From Betaproteobacteria bacterium (GTDB lineage: Bacteria > Pseudomonadota > Gammaproteobacteria > Burkholderiales > SG8-39), in the NCBI GenBank assembly GCA_019245555.1, contig JAFARH010000418.1, positions 1 to 9,293 of the forward strand: 9,293 nucleotides of DNA, given 5' to 3'. A program made the translations under genes and the position numbers. Shown one piece after another: positions 1 to 5,680 of the stretch. The notes under the pieces are model-generated. The model saw only the letters and a list, made by a program, of their open reading frames with translations. It made no database searches and had not been told where the DNA came from. Position 1 is the stretch's first letter, and the number at the start of each line of letters is the position of its first letter.

Positions 1-2
1 AA

Positions 3-545
3 AGCGCATGGAAGATCGCTGTGCAGTACCGCTTTGCCCGGACCGGCACGACGCTCAACGCGATCTGGGAAGATATCAAGCGGAACGTGCCCGATTACCT
101 CAAAGTGCAGGACGAGCGGACGCGCACGGGCTACTGGCTTGCTGTAAGCCAGGACATCGGTTCCGCCGACAGCGTTCATTTCGGCTGGGCGCACGCGAAC
201 AAGACTCCCGGCGATCCGGGTCAGCACAACCCGCCCGCCAGCGCGACGGTGGACCCCGGTATTGGATTCGGCTTTCCGGGGGCGGATAACCGCGCAGACA
301 TGTTCACCCTAGCGTACAAGCACAAGATCGATCGGGACCTGACTTGGTACTTGAACTATGCGCAGACCAACAACAAGCCGTTCGCGCATTACGACCTCGG
401 TGCGGGTGGACGCTCGGTGACTACCGACTGCCACGATGCCTCGAACACAGACACGACCGGCTTTGATCCGCATTCGGGCGCGCCGAAATGCTGGACGGGC
501 GCGAAGCTGCAGGCGGTCTCGATCGGGTTGAATTACCGCTTTTAG
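3..545 (+). CDS. Outer-membrane porin, C-terminal part (5' end outside window)
   Basis: This is the last 180 codons of a Gram-negative general porin, probably of the OmpC-like/Porin_4 type found in Betaproteobacteria. Such porins form trimeric 16-strand beta-barrels that let small hydrophilic solutes cross the outer membrane. The reading frame is open from base 3 with no start, so the N-terminal half lies outside the window. The protein shows alternating polar and aromatic strand segments (for example FTLAYKHKI, LTWYLNYAQT, LQAVSIGLNYRF) separated by Gly/Asp/Asn-rich loops. It ends in Tyr-Arg-Phe, the terminal aromatic signature read by the BAM assembly machinery. One long loop contains two cysteines (in TTDCHDAS and APKCWTG) that could form a loop disulfide. 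A strong hairpin just after the stop closes the unit. The family is well supported; substrate preference cannot be read from this fragment. Confidence 0.85.
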   Translation, partial: SAWKIAVQYRFARTGTTLNAIWEDIKRNVPDYLKVQDERTRTGYWLAVSQDIGSADSVHFGWAHANKTPGDPGQHNPPASATVDPGIGFGFPGADNRADMFTLAYKHKIDRDLTWYLNYAQTNNKPFAHYDLGAGGRSVTTDCHDASNTDTTGFDPHSGAPKCWTGAKLQAVSIGLNYRF

Positions 546-554
546 CAGTACGTC

Positions 555-582
555 GCGGGGGCCCTCTCTAGTGGGCCCCCGC
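555..582 (+). terminator. GC hairpin after the porin gene
   Basis: Arms gcgggggccc (555-564) and gggcccccgc (573-582) are perfect reverse complements over 10 bp around an 8-nt loop, starting 10 bases past the porin stop. No T-run follows, so it is not a textbook intrinsic terminator. It may instead terminate with help or protect the mRNA 3' end. It separates the porin from the small lipoprotein downstream. Confidence 0.6.
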
Positions 583-606
583 TCTGGACACCAAGGTCGA
601 TGCCAT

Positions 607-801
607 ATGCGATGGCTGCTTCTTCTACTCGTCACCGCCGGCTGCGCGCAGTCGGACCTTCAATTCGACCGGTACGAGTCTGGATGTTCCAACCTCTGCC
701 GCATACACCGCGATGATTGCCTAGGGCGCCAGAAGGGGTCGCTGGAGGATTGCGATCAGAACGCATCAGCTTGTCTTTCAAGCTGCGCCCCAAAGCAGTA
801 G
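607..801 (+). CDS. Small cysteine-rich lipoprotein with mirror-symmetric Cys pattern
   Basis: This encodes 64 residues. The N-terminus is a lipoprotein signal: Arg2, a run of leucines (LLLLLV), then the lipobox V-T-A-G-C with Cys13 as the lipidated residue, so the mature protein should be membrane-anchored on the periplasmic side. The mature part holds six cysteines, C27, C31, C38, C49, C56 and C60, with spacing 3-6-10-6-3, an exact mirror image. This suits an antiparallel helical hairpin stapled by disulfides C27-C60, C31-C56 and C38-C49; that fold is inferred. The ATG at 607 is chosen because it gives a short charged n-region, and AAGG lies 10 bases upstream. A GTG in frame at 571 would put the start inside the preceding hairpin. 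I recognise no family and no function. The next gene starts 54 bases later. Confidence 0.7.
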   Translation: MRWLLLLLVTAGCAQSDLQFDRYESGCSNLCRIHRDDCLGRQKGSLEDCDQNASACLSSCAPKQ

Positions 802-855
802 CTCCCACTGGTGATGCCCGAAGGATGTCGATCTCCGCCACGCTACACTTGACGC

Positions 856-2310
856 ATGTTGCTGGCCTTTGTGCTCGCGTACCTCCTCGGCACGATCGCT
901 TTGGGCCTTTGGGCCGCGAAGCGAGTTCGCACGACCGCCGATTTCGCGGTCGCCGGGCGCCATCTTCCGCTGATCATGATCGTCACCACGACGTTCGCGA
1001 CCTGGTTCGGCTCCGAGACCGTGCTCGGCATCCCCGCGAAGTTCATCGACGGCGGCTTGAAGAGCGTGGTCGAAGATCCTTTCGGCTCGAGCATGTGCCT
1101 GGTGCTCGTGGGCTTGTTCTTCGCCGGCAAGCTCTACCGGATGACGCTGCTCACCATCAGCGACTATTACCGCGAACGCTTTGGCCGAGGCGTCGAGGTG
1201 GCATGCTCTCTCGTCATCATCCTGAGCTATGTCGGCTGGGTCTCGGCGCAGGTCACGGCGCTCGGCATCATGTTCAACCTCCTTTCCGAAGGCGGCATCT
1301 CGATCGCCATGGGGATGGTGCTCGGCACCCTATCGATCCTTGCCTATACGCTTTTCGGCGGGATGTGGTCCGTGGCCGTCACGGACTTCGTGCAGATGAT
1401 CGTCCTCGTCGTGGGATTGACGATCATCGCGATTTTCGCCGCGGACCAGGCGGGCGGCGCCGGCAAGGTCATCACCCTCGTGCGCAGCAAGGATCTCCTG
1501 CAGTTTTTCCCGGAGCCCAGCTTCGAGGGCATCGCGTTTTTCCTGGGCGCCGCGGTCACGGTGATGCTGGGCTCGATCCCCCAGCAGGACGTGTTCCAGC
1601 GCGTGATGTCGGCCAAGGACATCAAGGCGGCGGAGCGCGGGCCGGTGATCGGCGGTCTCTGCTACCTGGCGTTTGCCTTCGTGCCGATGTTCATCGTGGC
1701 GAGCGCGCTGATCATCATGCCCGAGCAGGCGGCGGCGCTCCTCAAGGACGACCCGCAGAAGATCCTGCCGACGCTCGTCATGGAGCACATGCCGTTCGTG
1801 ATGCAGGTGCTCTTCTTCGGCGCGCTGCTGTCTGCGTTGAAGTCGGTTGCCTCGGCCACGCTGCTCGCGCCTTCCGTCACCTTCGTCGAGAGCATCTGGC
1901 GTCCGTTCAGGCCGCACATGAGCGACCGCCAGCAGCTCATGACGATGCGAGTCACCGTGCTGGCCTTCGCCGCCATCGTCTGCTCCTGGGCGATCAAGTC
2001 ACAGGGCACTTCGATCTACGACCTGGTGTCGAGCTCCTACACGCTGCCTCTCGTGGGCGCGTTCTGGCCGCTCGTCTGCGGGCTCTACTGGAAGCGCGCG
2101 ACCACGCAGGGCGCCGTGTTCTCCGTGGTGCTCGGTCTCGTCACCTGGCTTCTCTTCCTCGCCACGCCGGCGGGCAAGGCGTTCCCCGCGCAGCTCGCCG
2201 GCCTGATCGCCGGCGGATTCGGCATGCTGATCGGATCTCTCGGCCGGCAAGCGGTGCCGAACCGCACCGGCATGCACCATCAGCTTGCGGGCACGAAAGG
2301 CAACGCTTAG
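856..2310 (+). CDS. Sodium:solute symporter family (SSS) transporter
   Basis: A 484-residue multi-span inner-membrane protein of the SSS family (relatives: PutP, PanF, vSGLT), which normally couples Na+ entry to uptake of an organic solute. Hydrophobic segments run through the whole chain at full family length. Visible signatures are the broken first core helix (TTTFATWFGSETVLG, residues 44-58), a GGMWSVAVTDFVQM segment (168-181) typical of SSS core helices, and the LLSALKSVASATLLA helix (324-338), which aligns with the Na+-binding TM8 of PutP. In that helix Ala327 and Ser330 are kept, but the position of the second hydroxyl ligand is Val331. The substrate cannot be assigned. ATG 856 is the first possible start, since a TGA sits at 850-852; the ribosome site is weak. 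The gene is convergent with the next minus-strand gene, 25 bases apart. Confidence 0.92.
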   Translation: MLLAFVLAYLLGTIALGLWAAKRVRTTADFAVAGRHLPLIMIVTTTFATWFGSETVLGIPAKFIDGGLKSVVEDPFGSSMCLVLVGLFFAGKLYRMTLLTISDYYRERFGRGVEVACSLVIILSYVGWVSAQVTALGIMFNLLSEGGISIAMGMVLGTLSILAYTLFGGMWSVAVTDFVQMIVLVVGLTIIAIFAADQAGGAGKVITLVRSKDLLQFFPEPSFEGIAFFLGAAVTVMLGSIPQQDVFQRVMSAKDIKAAERGPVIGGLCYLAFAFVPMFIVASALIIMPEQAAALLKDDPQKILPTLVMEHMPFVMQVLFFGALLSALKSVASATLLAPSVTFVESIWRPFRPHMSDRQQLMTMRVTVLAFAAIVCSWAIKSQGTSIYDLVSSSYTLPLVGAFWPLVCGLYWKRATTQGAVFSVVLGLVTWLLFLATPAGKAFPAQLAGLIAGGFGMLIGSLGRQAVPNRTGMHHQLAGTKGNA

Positions 2311-2323
2311 CCGAACGGTTGCC
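2299..2323. terminator. Weak inverted repeat between convergent genes
   Basis: GGCAAC (2299-2304) and GTTGCC (2318-2323) are perfect 6-bp complements flanking the transporter stop codon, with a 13-base loop. It lies in the short gap between two convergent genes, where a bidirectional terminator would be expected. There is no T-run on either side, so the call is tentative. Confidence 0.25.
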
Positions 2324-2335
2324 GAGGACCATCGC

Positions 2336-2875
2336 TCAAAGTTTGTGGCACATGTGATGCTCGGTGACTAGCGTGTCGCCTTTCGGATAGGTGGGGCCGT
2401 CGACCGTGTAATCGGTGTCCGACTTCTTGTTGAACGTGGCGTCCGGTTCCGGTGTTTCCGGCTTCGTCCGCGTGTAGAAGGTGGTGTACTTGTACGTCCA
2501 CCCGTTCGGAACATCCGTCAGGCGGGTCTCGAAGTGCCGTCCGAGGCTGTTGGCGAAGAAGCGAACCCACGTCTGCCGTGCCTCGTCATAGCCGATGAGC
2601 GCCTCGGCGGTGATGGCGGGGGTAAAGCCCTGGGCGGTCTTTTCTGATGGGAAATTCCAAACTTGTCGCAGCCATCGATCGCCGAGCGCCCTCGAGTACG
2701 TCGTCGTATAAGTGCCTGAGTATGTGCCGACCGTGTGAGCGCAAGTCCAGTCGCCGATCAGGTACTCGACAGACGTCATCTTCTGCTCCGCTGTCGGGGT
2801 TTGAGCCGGGCTGGCCGAATGAATGGCCGCCAATGCGACCATCGTGGTTGAGACCGCAAAGCGCTTTGGTTTCAT
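2336..2875 (-). CDS. Exported small beta-rich protein, DUF1579-like
   Basis: This encodes 179 residues. The N-terminus is a signal peptide (MKPKRF, then a hydrophobic Ala/Val/Leu stretch) with probable cleavage after S-P-A at residue 24, so the mature protein should be periplasmic or secreted. The mature part begins near the LIGDWTC motif (39-45). It continues with an RWLRQVWNF strand, the IGYDEARQTWVRFF segment (94-107) and a GWTYKYTTFYT strand (125-135). This succession of aromatic beta-strands, with a GxW near the start and a GYD...W in the middle, resembles the DUF1579 / lipocalin-like barrel proteins; I recognise it by pattern only. Cys45 and Cys176 could form a disulfide joining the two ends. 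The ATG at 2875 is chosen because GGAGG stands 6 bases upstream; the longer open frame lacks both signal peptide and ribosome site. It diverges from the DUF347 gene across 125 bases. Confidence 0.75.
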   Translation of the reverse strand: MKPKRFAVSTTMVALAAIHSASPAQTPTAEQKMTSVEYLIGDWTCAHTVGTYSGTYTTTYSRALGDRWLRQVWNFPSEKTAQGFTPAITAEALIGYDEARQTWVRFFANSLGRHFETRLTDVPNGWTYKYTTFYTRTKPETPEPDATFNKKSDTDYTVDGPTYPKGDTLVTEHHMCHKL

Positions 2876-2978
2876 GTGTGCCTCCGTGCGACCATCTTCG
2901 GACTTGCCCCGGTACACCGCTAGGGCGATGCGACGAAACCTGCTGGAAGCGGAGTCAACAGGCCTAAAGCAGGACTGC

Positions 2979-3022
2979 CCCTTGCTTCGCCTGCCGTCGA
3001 ATGCCATCGACCGAAGCAAGGG
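2979..3022 (+). repeat. Inverted repeat enclosing the DUF347 start codon
   Basis: CCCTTGCTTCG (2979-2989) and CGAAGCAAGGG (3012-3022) are perfect 11-bp complements. With one bulged base the pairing extends to TGC/GCA. The 22-base loop contains the ATG at 3001. In RNA this would place the start codon in a loop above a stable stem. In DNA it could be an operator for the divergent pair. Either role is inferred. Confidence 0.5.
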
Positions 3023-3780
3023 CACTGACCAAGGTGCCCGAGGTGACGCTGTATTTCTGGATCATCAAGATCCTCGCCACGACCTTGGGCGAGACCGGCG
3101 GCGACGCGGTCACCATGTCGATGAACCTCGGCTATCTCGTCGGCACTTGCATATTCGCCGCGATCTTCGTCGTCGCCATCAGCGCCCAGATCCGCGCGGC
3201 CAAGTTCCATCCGTTCCTGTACTGGACCGTGATCGTCGCTACGACGACTGCCGGCACCACGCTCGCCGATCTTGTCGATCGATCGCTCGGCGTCGGCTAT
3301 GCGGGGGGATCGGCGATTCTTTTCGTGCTGCTGCTCGCGAGCCTCGCATTGTGGAAATGGGCGACGGGTTCGGTCTCCGTCAGCACGATCACATCGCACA
3401 AGGCGGAAGCGTTTTACTGGGCGACGATCATGTTCTCGCAGACGCTCGGCACGGCGCTTGGCGACTGGATGGCCGATCCTCACGGCGGCTTCGGCCTGGG
3501 CTACGAAGGCGGGGCGATCGTCTTCGCTATCGGACTCGCCGTCGTCGCTGTGCTGTACCTCCGCACTCGCGTTTCCCACACGCTGCTCTTCTGGGCGGCG
3601 TTCATCCTGACGCGTCCGCTGGGCGCAACGCTCGGCGACCTGCTGGACAAGCCGCACTCGAGCGGGGGACTCGCGCTCAGCCGCTATTCGGCGTCAGCGG
3701 TGCTCGCGGCCATCATCATCGGCGCCATCTTCCTCTTCCCGCAAAGGGCCGAGCAACAGCGTGTGGTGGGCACCGGGTAG
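3001..3780 (+). CDS. DUF347 (COG4705-type) four-repeat membrane protein
   Basis: A 259-residue inner-membrane protein built from four internal repeats, the hallmark of the DUF347 family, whose repeat carries two membrane spans and a conserved tryptophan. The repeats start at YFWIIKILATTLGETGGD (18-35), LYWTVIVATTTAGTTLAD (73-90), FYWATIMFSQTLGTALGD (138-155) and LFWAAFILTRPLGATLGD (196-213). In all four, the Trp (20, 75, 140, 198) and the Asp (35, 90, 155, 213) are exactly 15 residues apart. The acidic residues recurring inside membrane segments suggest a cation path, but I know of no settled function. The start is uncertain: ATG 3001 has no Shine-Dalgarno and lies in the loop of an inverted repeat, while GTG 3034 has AAGGG 11 bases upstream but would trim the chain close to the first repeat. 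The hydrophilic C-terminus (residues 247-259) is short. Confidence 0.88.
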   Translation: MPSTEARALTKVPEVTLYFWIIKILATTLGETGGDAVTMSMNLGYLVGTCIFAAIFVVAISAQIRAAKFHPFLYWTVIVATTTAGTTLADLVDRSLGVGYAGGSAILFVLLLASLALWKWATGSVSVSTITSHKAEAFYWATIMFSQTLGTALGDWMADPHGGFGLGYEGGAIVFAIGLAVVAVLYLRTRVSHTLLFWAAFILTRPLGATLGDLLDKPHSSGGLALSRYSASAVLAAIIIGAIFLFPQRAEQQRVVGTG

Positions 3781-3822
3781 CGCGCGAAGCGCACCGAAAC
3801 GGACAAGCGATGCACCAGAATG

Positions 3823-3853
3823 AAAAGGGGCGACCCCCGTAAAGGTCACCCCT
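3823..3853 (-). terminator. Intrinsic terminator for the minus-strand lipoprotein genes
   Basis: Read on the minus strand, AGGGGTGACC (3853-3844) pairs with GGTCGCCCCT (3835-3826) over 10 bp with one G-T wobble. The loop is 8 bases and a TTTT run ends at 3823. It lies about 120 bases past the stop of the lipoprotein gene at 3975. On the plus strand the same hairpin, 45 bases past the DUF347 stop, has no T-run after it, so it works mainly for minus-strand transcripts. Confidence 0.65.
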
Positions 3854-3974
3854 GTACGTCCTGCGAGCGTTACGGCAACGTTTGCTGGACGTATCCAGCT
3901 AAATGCACATACCGTGCCATCGCCGCGGAGGCTCCTCTCTGGCTTCAGCGCGCTGCGACTAGGCTAGGCCGGCC

Positions 3975-4376
3975 TCAGTCGACGTCGAGGCGCTTGTCGA
4001 GGTCGTCGAAGATCTTGGTTTCCCAGTTTCGCGCCGTGAGGTTGAGCGCGTAGGCGCGCTTGCTCACGACCTCGACGCGCGTCTTCGCGCCCGCGCCCAC
4101 GTCGTCGACGAAGATCGCGACGTTCTCGCCCTCGGTGAACGGCCCGACCTTGCCCTGGCCGAGGATGATGCCCTTCTCCTTGTTGTCGAGCACGAGCTCG
4201 AGGCGCGTCGACTTGATCGACTTCATGAGGGCATTCCAGACCGTGTCGAACGAGCGGTCATAGACGTGCTGTGTGCCGGACCCCTTTGCATCGCGCGCAT
4301 CGACGAGGCTCGTCGTGCACGCGGCACTCGAGAGCACCGCAAGGAGAAGAGCGAAGAGGCGGAGAAGGCGAGGCAT
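3975..4376 (-). CDS. Putative lipoprotein of unknown function
   Basis: This encodes 133 residues. A short basic n-region (MPRLLR) and a Leu/Ala core lead to L-S-S-A-A-C with Cys20 as the likely lipidation site, so it should be a membrane-anchored lipoprotein. The residue after Cys is Thr, not Asp, which favours outer-membrane sorting. The mature part has the layout SFDTVWNALMKSI (42-54), a DNKEKGIILGQG strand (64-75), AIFVDD (87-92) and KTRVEVVS (98-105). This looks like a small alpha/beta fold of the kind seen in many VWNA-type lipoproteins, but I do not recognise a named family. ATG 4376 is preferred because AGGA lies 6 bases upstream and the signal peptide is ideal; an in-frame ATG at 4397 would add seven residues before the signal. 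It follows the glycine-zipper gene by 58 bases and is probably co-transcribed with it. Confidence 0.7.
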   Translation of the reverse strand: MPRLLRLFALLLAVLSSAACTTSLVDARDAKGSGTQHVYDRSFDTVWNALMKSIKSTRLELVLDNKEKGIILGQGKVGPFTEGENVAIFVDDVGAGAKTRVEVVSKRAYALNLTARNWETKIFDDLDKRLDVD

Positions 4377-4434
4377 GGGGCGTCCTGCGGGAGGCATCAG
4401 GGCCGCCTCGCCGTTCCGCGATTACTACCTGACG

Positions 4435-4632
4435 CTATTTGTGCTTCTCGTCGTAGACCTTGCCGGCTTCGTAGCCAACCACGCCGCCAGCCGCCGTGCC
4501 GAGGACGCCGCCGCCGCTCGCAGCCGAGCCAACCGCCGCACCGCCCAGGGTTCCGGCCGTTTCGGCCTTCGACGCACAGCCGCTGACGCCGATGACGCCA
4601 GCGCATACCACCAGAGCAAGAATTCTGAACAT
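4435..4632 (-). CDS. Glycine-zipper lipoprotein, OsmB-like
   Basis: This encodes 65 residues. The signal peptide MFRILALVVCAGVIGVSGC ends in the lipobox V-S-G-C with Cys19 lipidated. The mature part is almost entirely a glycine zipper, with small residues at i/i+4 positions from G27 to G53 (GTLGGAAVGSAASGG, then VLGTAAGGVVGYEAG), followed by a charged tail ending EKHK. This matches the layout of OsmB-type and 17-kDa-antigen-type small lipoproteins, envelope proteins often induced by osmotic or stationary-phase stress. The start is well set: AAGGAG (4644-4639) lies 6 bases before the ATG. A sigma-S-like -10 sits at the right distance upstream. It diverges from the BON-domain gene, which has a related envelope-stress character. 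The biochemical role of the family is not settled. Confidence 0.8.
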   Translation of the reverse strand: MFRILALVVCAGVIGVSGCASKAETAGTLGGAAVGSAASGGGVLGTAAGGVVGYEAGKVYDEKHK

Positions 4633-4656
4633 TGAAAGCTCCTTCCGAAGAAAAGT

Positions 4657-4663
4657 GCATAGC
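4657..4663 (-). promoter_or_regulatory. Sigma-S-like -10 element for the OsmB-like gene
   Basis: On the minus strand the sequence reads GCTATGC, matching all seven positions of the KCTAYRC core of the sigma-S -10 consensus. A start site near 4650 would give an 18-base leader that still contains the whole AAGGAG ribosome site. No strong -35 is needed for sigma-S. This is a motif-based proposal. Confidence 0.4.
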
Positions 4664-4738
4664 AAGGAGCAATTCGCGTTCCCCAATCTATTCAGCTTTT
4701 CGTCAGATCCGCGGCATTCGAATTGCTTGGCCTCGACC

Positions 4739-5086
4739 ATGAGCAAGCACTCCATCAACATGCTGGCCGCACTTGCGGCGCTCGGTCTTGGACTCTCTGC
4801 TTGTGCCAGCAGCCAGAGCGCGGCTGCGGGCAGCGATGGGAAAGCCTCGCAGAGCTCGGTCGAGCGTTACTTCGACGACGCCGGATTGACGACGAAGGTC
4901 AAGGCCGAGCTCGTGAAAGATGTCGGAGCAAAGGCGGCGACCGAAGTCACCGTCACCACCGAGCACGGCGTGGTGCAGCTCGCCGGGTTCGCATCGTCGA
5001 GGGACGAAGCCGACCGTGCCGTCGCCGCCGCGAAGCAAGTAACCGGTGTTCGAGACGTCAAGGACGATATCCGCATAAAGCAGTAG
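4739..5086 (+). CDS. BON-domain lipoprotein (OsmY-like)
   Basis: This encodes 115 residues. The lipoprotein signal is MSKHSINMLAALAALGLGLS followed by A-Cys22 (lipobox L-S-A-C), so the protein should be an envelope lipoprotein. After a Ser/Ala-rich linker (23-42) comes one BON domain, residues about 44-113. It begins with FDDAGLTTKVKAEL (45-58), then VTVTTEHGVVQLAGF (70-84), the helix DEADRAVAAAKQV (89-101) and the closing GVRDVKDDIRI (103-113). This is the canonical order, with the conserved glycine of G-x-V-x-L-x-G. BON domains bind phospholipid or other envelope surfaces and are common in osmotic and periplasmic stress proteins (OsmY, DolP). The start at 4739 has only a weak ribosome site; an internal ATG at 4760 is possible. 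It diverges from the OsmB-like gene over about 106 bases, so shared stress control is likely but inferred. Confidence 0.85.
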   Translation: MSKHSINMLAALAALGLGLSACASSQSAAAGSDGKASQSSVERYFDDAGLTTKVKAELVKDVGAKAATEVTVTTEHGVVQLAGFASSRDEADRAVAAAKQVTGVRDVKDDIRIKQ

Positions 5087-5125
5087 TCCGGCCGAGCGTC
5101 GAAAAACCTCGACCTTGCGCCGCAC

Positions 5126-5145
5126 CGTTTCGACAATACGAAACG
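5126..5145. repeat. Perfect 7-bp inverted repeat between the BON and receiver genes
   Basis: CGTTTCG (5126-5132) and CGAAACG (5139-5145) are perfect complements around a 6-base loop (acaata). It lies 40 bases after the BON gene stop and just upstream of a sigma-70-like promoter. It could be a transcript-end hairpin or an operator. No T-run follows. Confidence 0.35.
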
Positions 5146-5157
5146 AGACCCTGCGGC

Positions 5158-5185
5158 TTGTCGCGCCCGTTGCGGAATCTAGAAT
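5158..5185 (+). promoter_or_regulatory. Sigma-70-like promoter for the first receiver gene
   Basis: TTGTCG (5158-5163) and TAGAAT (5180-5185) are separated by 16 bases and match the -35 and -10 consensus at four and five of six positions. A start near 5192 would leave a short leader of about 18 bases before the ATG at 5210. Proposed from motif and position only. Confidence 0.45.
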
Positions 5186-5209
5186 GCGCGCCCTAAGTAG
5201 AAAGTACTC

Positions 5210-5575
5210 ATGGCGAAGCGCAAGCGCATCCTGGTCGTCGATGACGATCGTGCATTGCTGAAATCCCTGGGCGAGCTGCTTCGCCTGGAAGGCTTTGACG
5301 TGGAAACCGCAGCCGATGGCCGGCACGCCTTGCAGCTGCATGATGAGCACCGCTTCGACGTCGTGCTGACCGATCTCTTCATGGACGGCGTGGAAGGCAT
5401 AGAGACCATTGCGGGGTTCAAGAAGAAATCGCCTGGCGTGCGCGTGATCGCCATGTCAGGCGGCGGCGATGTCGCCACCGGCAGCTACCTGGGGGCTGCC
5501 CGCCAGGTGGGCGCCGACGCCACCCTCGTCAAGCCCTTTGGCATCGAGCAGCTCAAGCAGGCCATCGAGGGCTGA
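5210..5575 (+). CDS. Stand-alone response-regulator receiver (CheY-like)
   Basis: A 121-residue protein that is all receiver domain, with no output domain. The hallmarks are present in order: the acidic pair D11-D12 in ILVVDDD, phospho-acceptor D55 in DVVLTD, the switch hydroxyl S83 in VIAMSGGG and the invariant lysine K108 in TLVKPFG. It should take a phosphoryl group from a histidine kinase and act by protein contact, as CheY, Spo0F or phosphorelay intermediates do. No kinase is in the window, so it is an orphan receiver. The linker after S83 is long and glycine-rich (GGGDVATGSYLGAARQ). The start has no strong Shine-Dalgarno (weak AGAAAG). A long inverted repeat carrying the heat-shock promoter of the Hsp20 operon begins 19 bases past its stop, and a possible antisense promoter there points back into this gene. 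Confidence 0.9.
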   Translation: MAKRKRILVVDDDRALLKSLGELLRLEGFDVETAADGRHALQLHDEHRFDVVLTDLFMDGVEGIETIAGFKKKSPGVRVIAMSGGGDVATGSYLGAARQVGADATLVKPFGIEQLKQAIEG

Positions 5576-5593
5576 GGAAAAACTATCGCAGGT

Positions 5594-5645
5594 ATGGGTC
5601 GCCCGGAAGTTTTCAAGGGGCTTGAAATTTTCCGGGCGCACCCAT
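5594..5645. repeat. Long inverted repeat (about 24-bp arms) over the heat-shock promoter
   Basis: The left arm (5594-5617) starts ATGGGTCGCCCGG and ends TTTTCAAG. The right arm (5621-5645) starts CTTGAAAT and ends CGGGCGCACCCAT. The arms pair along their full length with two mismatched positions and one extra base, around a GGG spacer. The right arm carries the sigma-32-type promoter of the Hsp20 operon. The left arm, read on the minus strand, carries a near-copy: CTTGAAA, 12 bases, CCCATAC. Read-through RNA from the receiver gene would form a strong hairpin here. Confidence 0.75.
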
Positions 5646-5647
5646 GT
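5621..5647 (+). promoter_or_regulatory. Sigma-32 (heat-shock) promoter of the Hsp20 operon
   Basis: CTTGAAA (5621-5627), a 13-base spacer, then CCCATGT (5641-5647) match the sigma-32 consensus CTTGAAA / CCCCATnT almost perfectly. The predicted start near 5654 leaves a leader of roughly 27 bases before the first Hsp20 ATG, ending in a GGAGGA ribosome site. Placement directly before small heat-shock genes strongly supports heat-shock control. Confidence 0.8.
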
Positions 5648-5680
5648 TAGGGGGTACAACCTAATCACTGGAGGACGCGC

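Noticed and set aside
1330..1917. A 195-codon minus-strand frame inside the transporter
   Set aside because: Its composition is mostly Arg, Glu and His with no recognisable domain; it is antisense shadow of the transporter codons.
717..2357. A 546-codon plus-strand open frame overlapping the transporter
   Set aside because: It is Arg/His/Pro-rich and of low sequence order, as expected from a shifted frame of GC-rich DNA. The overlapping frame gives a clear SSS transporter.
2823..3842. A 339-codon plus-strand frame over the DUF347 gene
   Set aside because: Arg/His-rich composition without domain features; the other frame shows four clean DUF347 repeats.
3820..4053. A 77-codon frame with a CxxC...C...C cluster near its start
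   Set aside because: Its first codons lie in the minus-strand terminator hairpin and its second half is antisense to a lipoprotein gene. It has no ribosome site, so the cysteines are probably chance.
4496..4738. An N-terminal extension of the BON-domain protein
   Set aside because: It is antisense to the OsmB-like gene and would bury the lipoprotein signal peptide in the middle of the chain.
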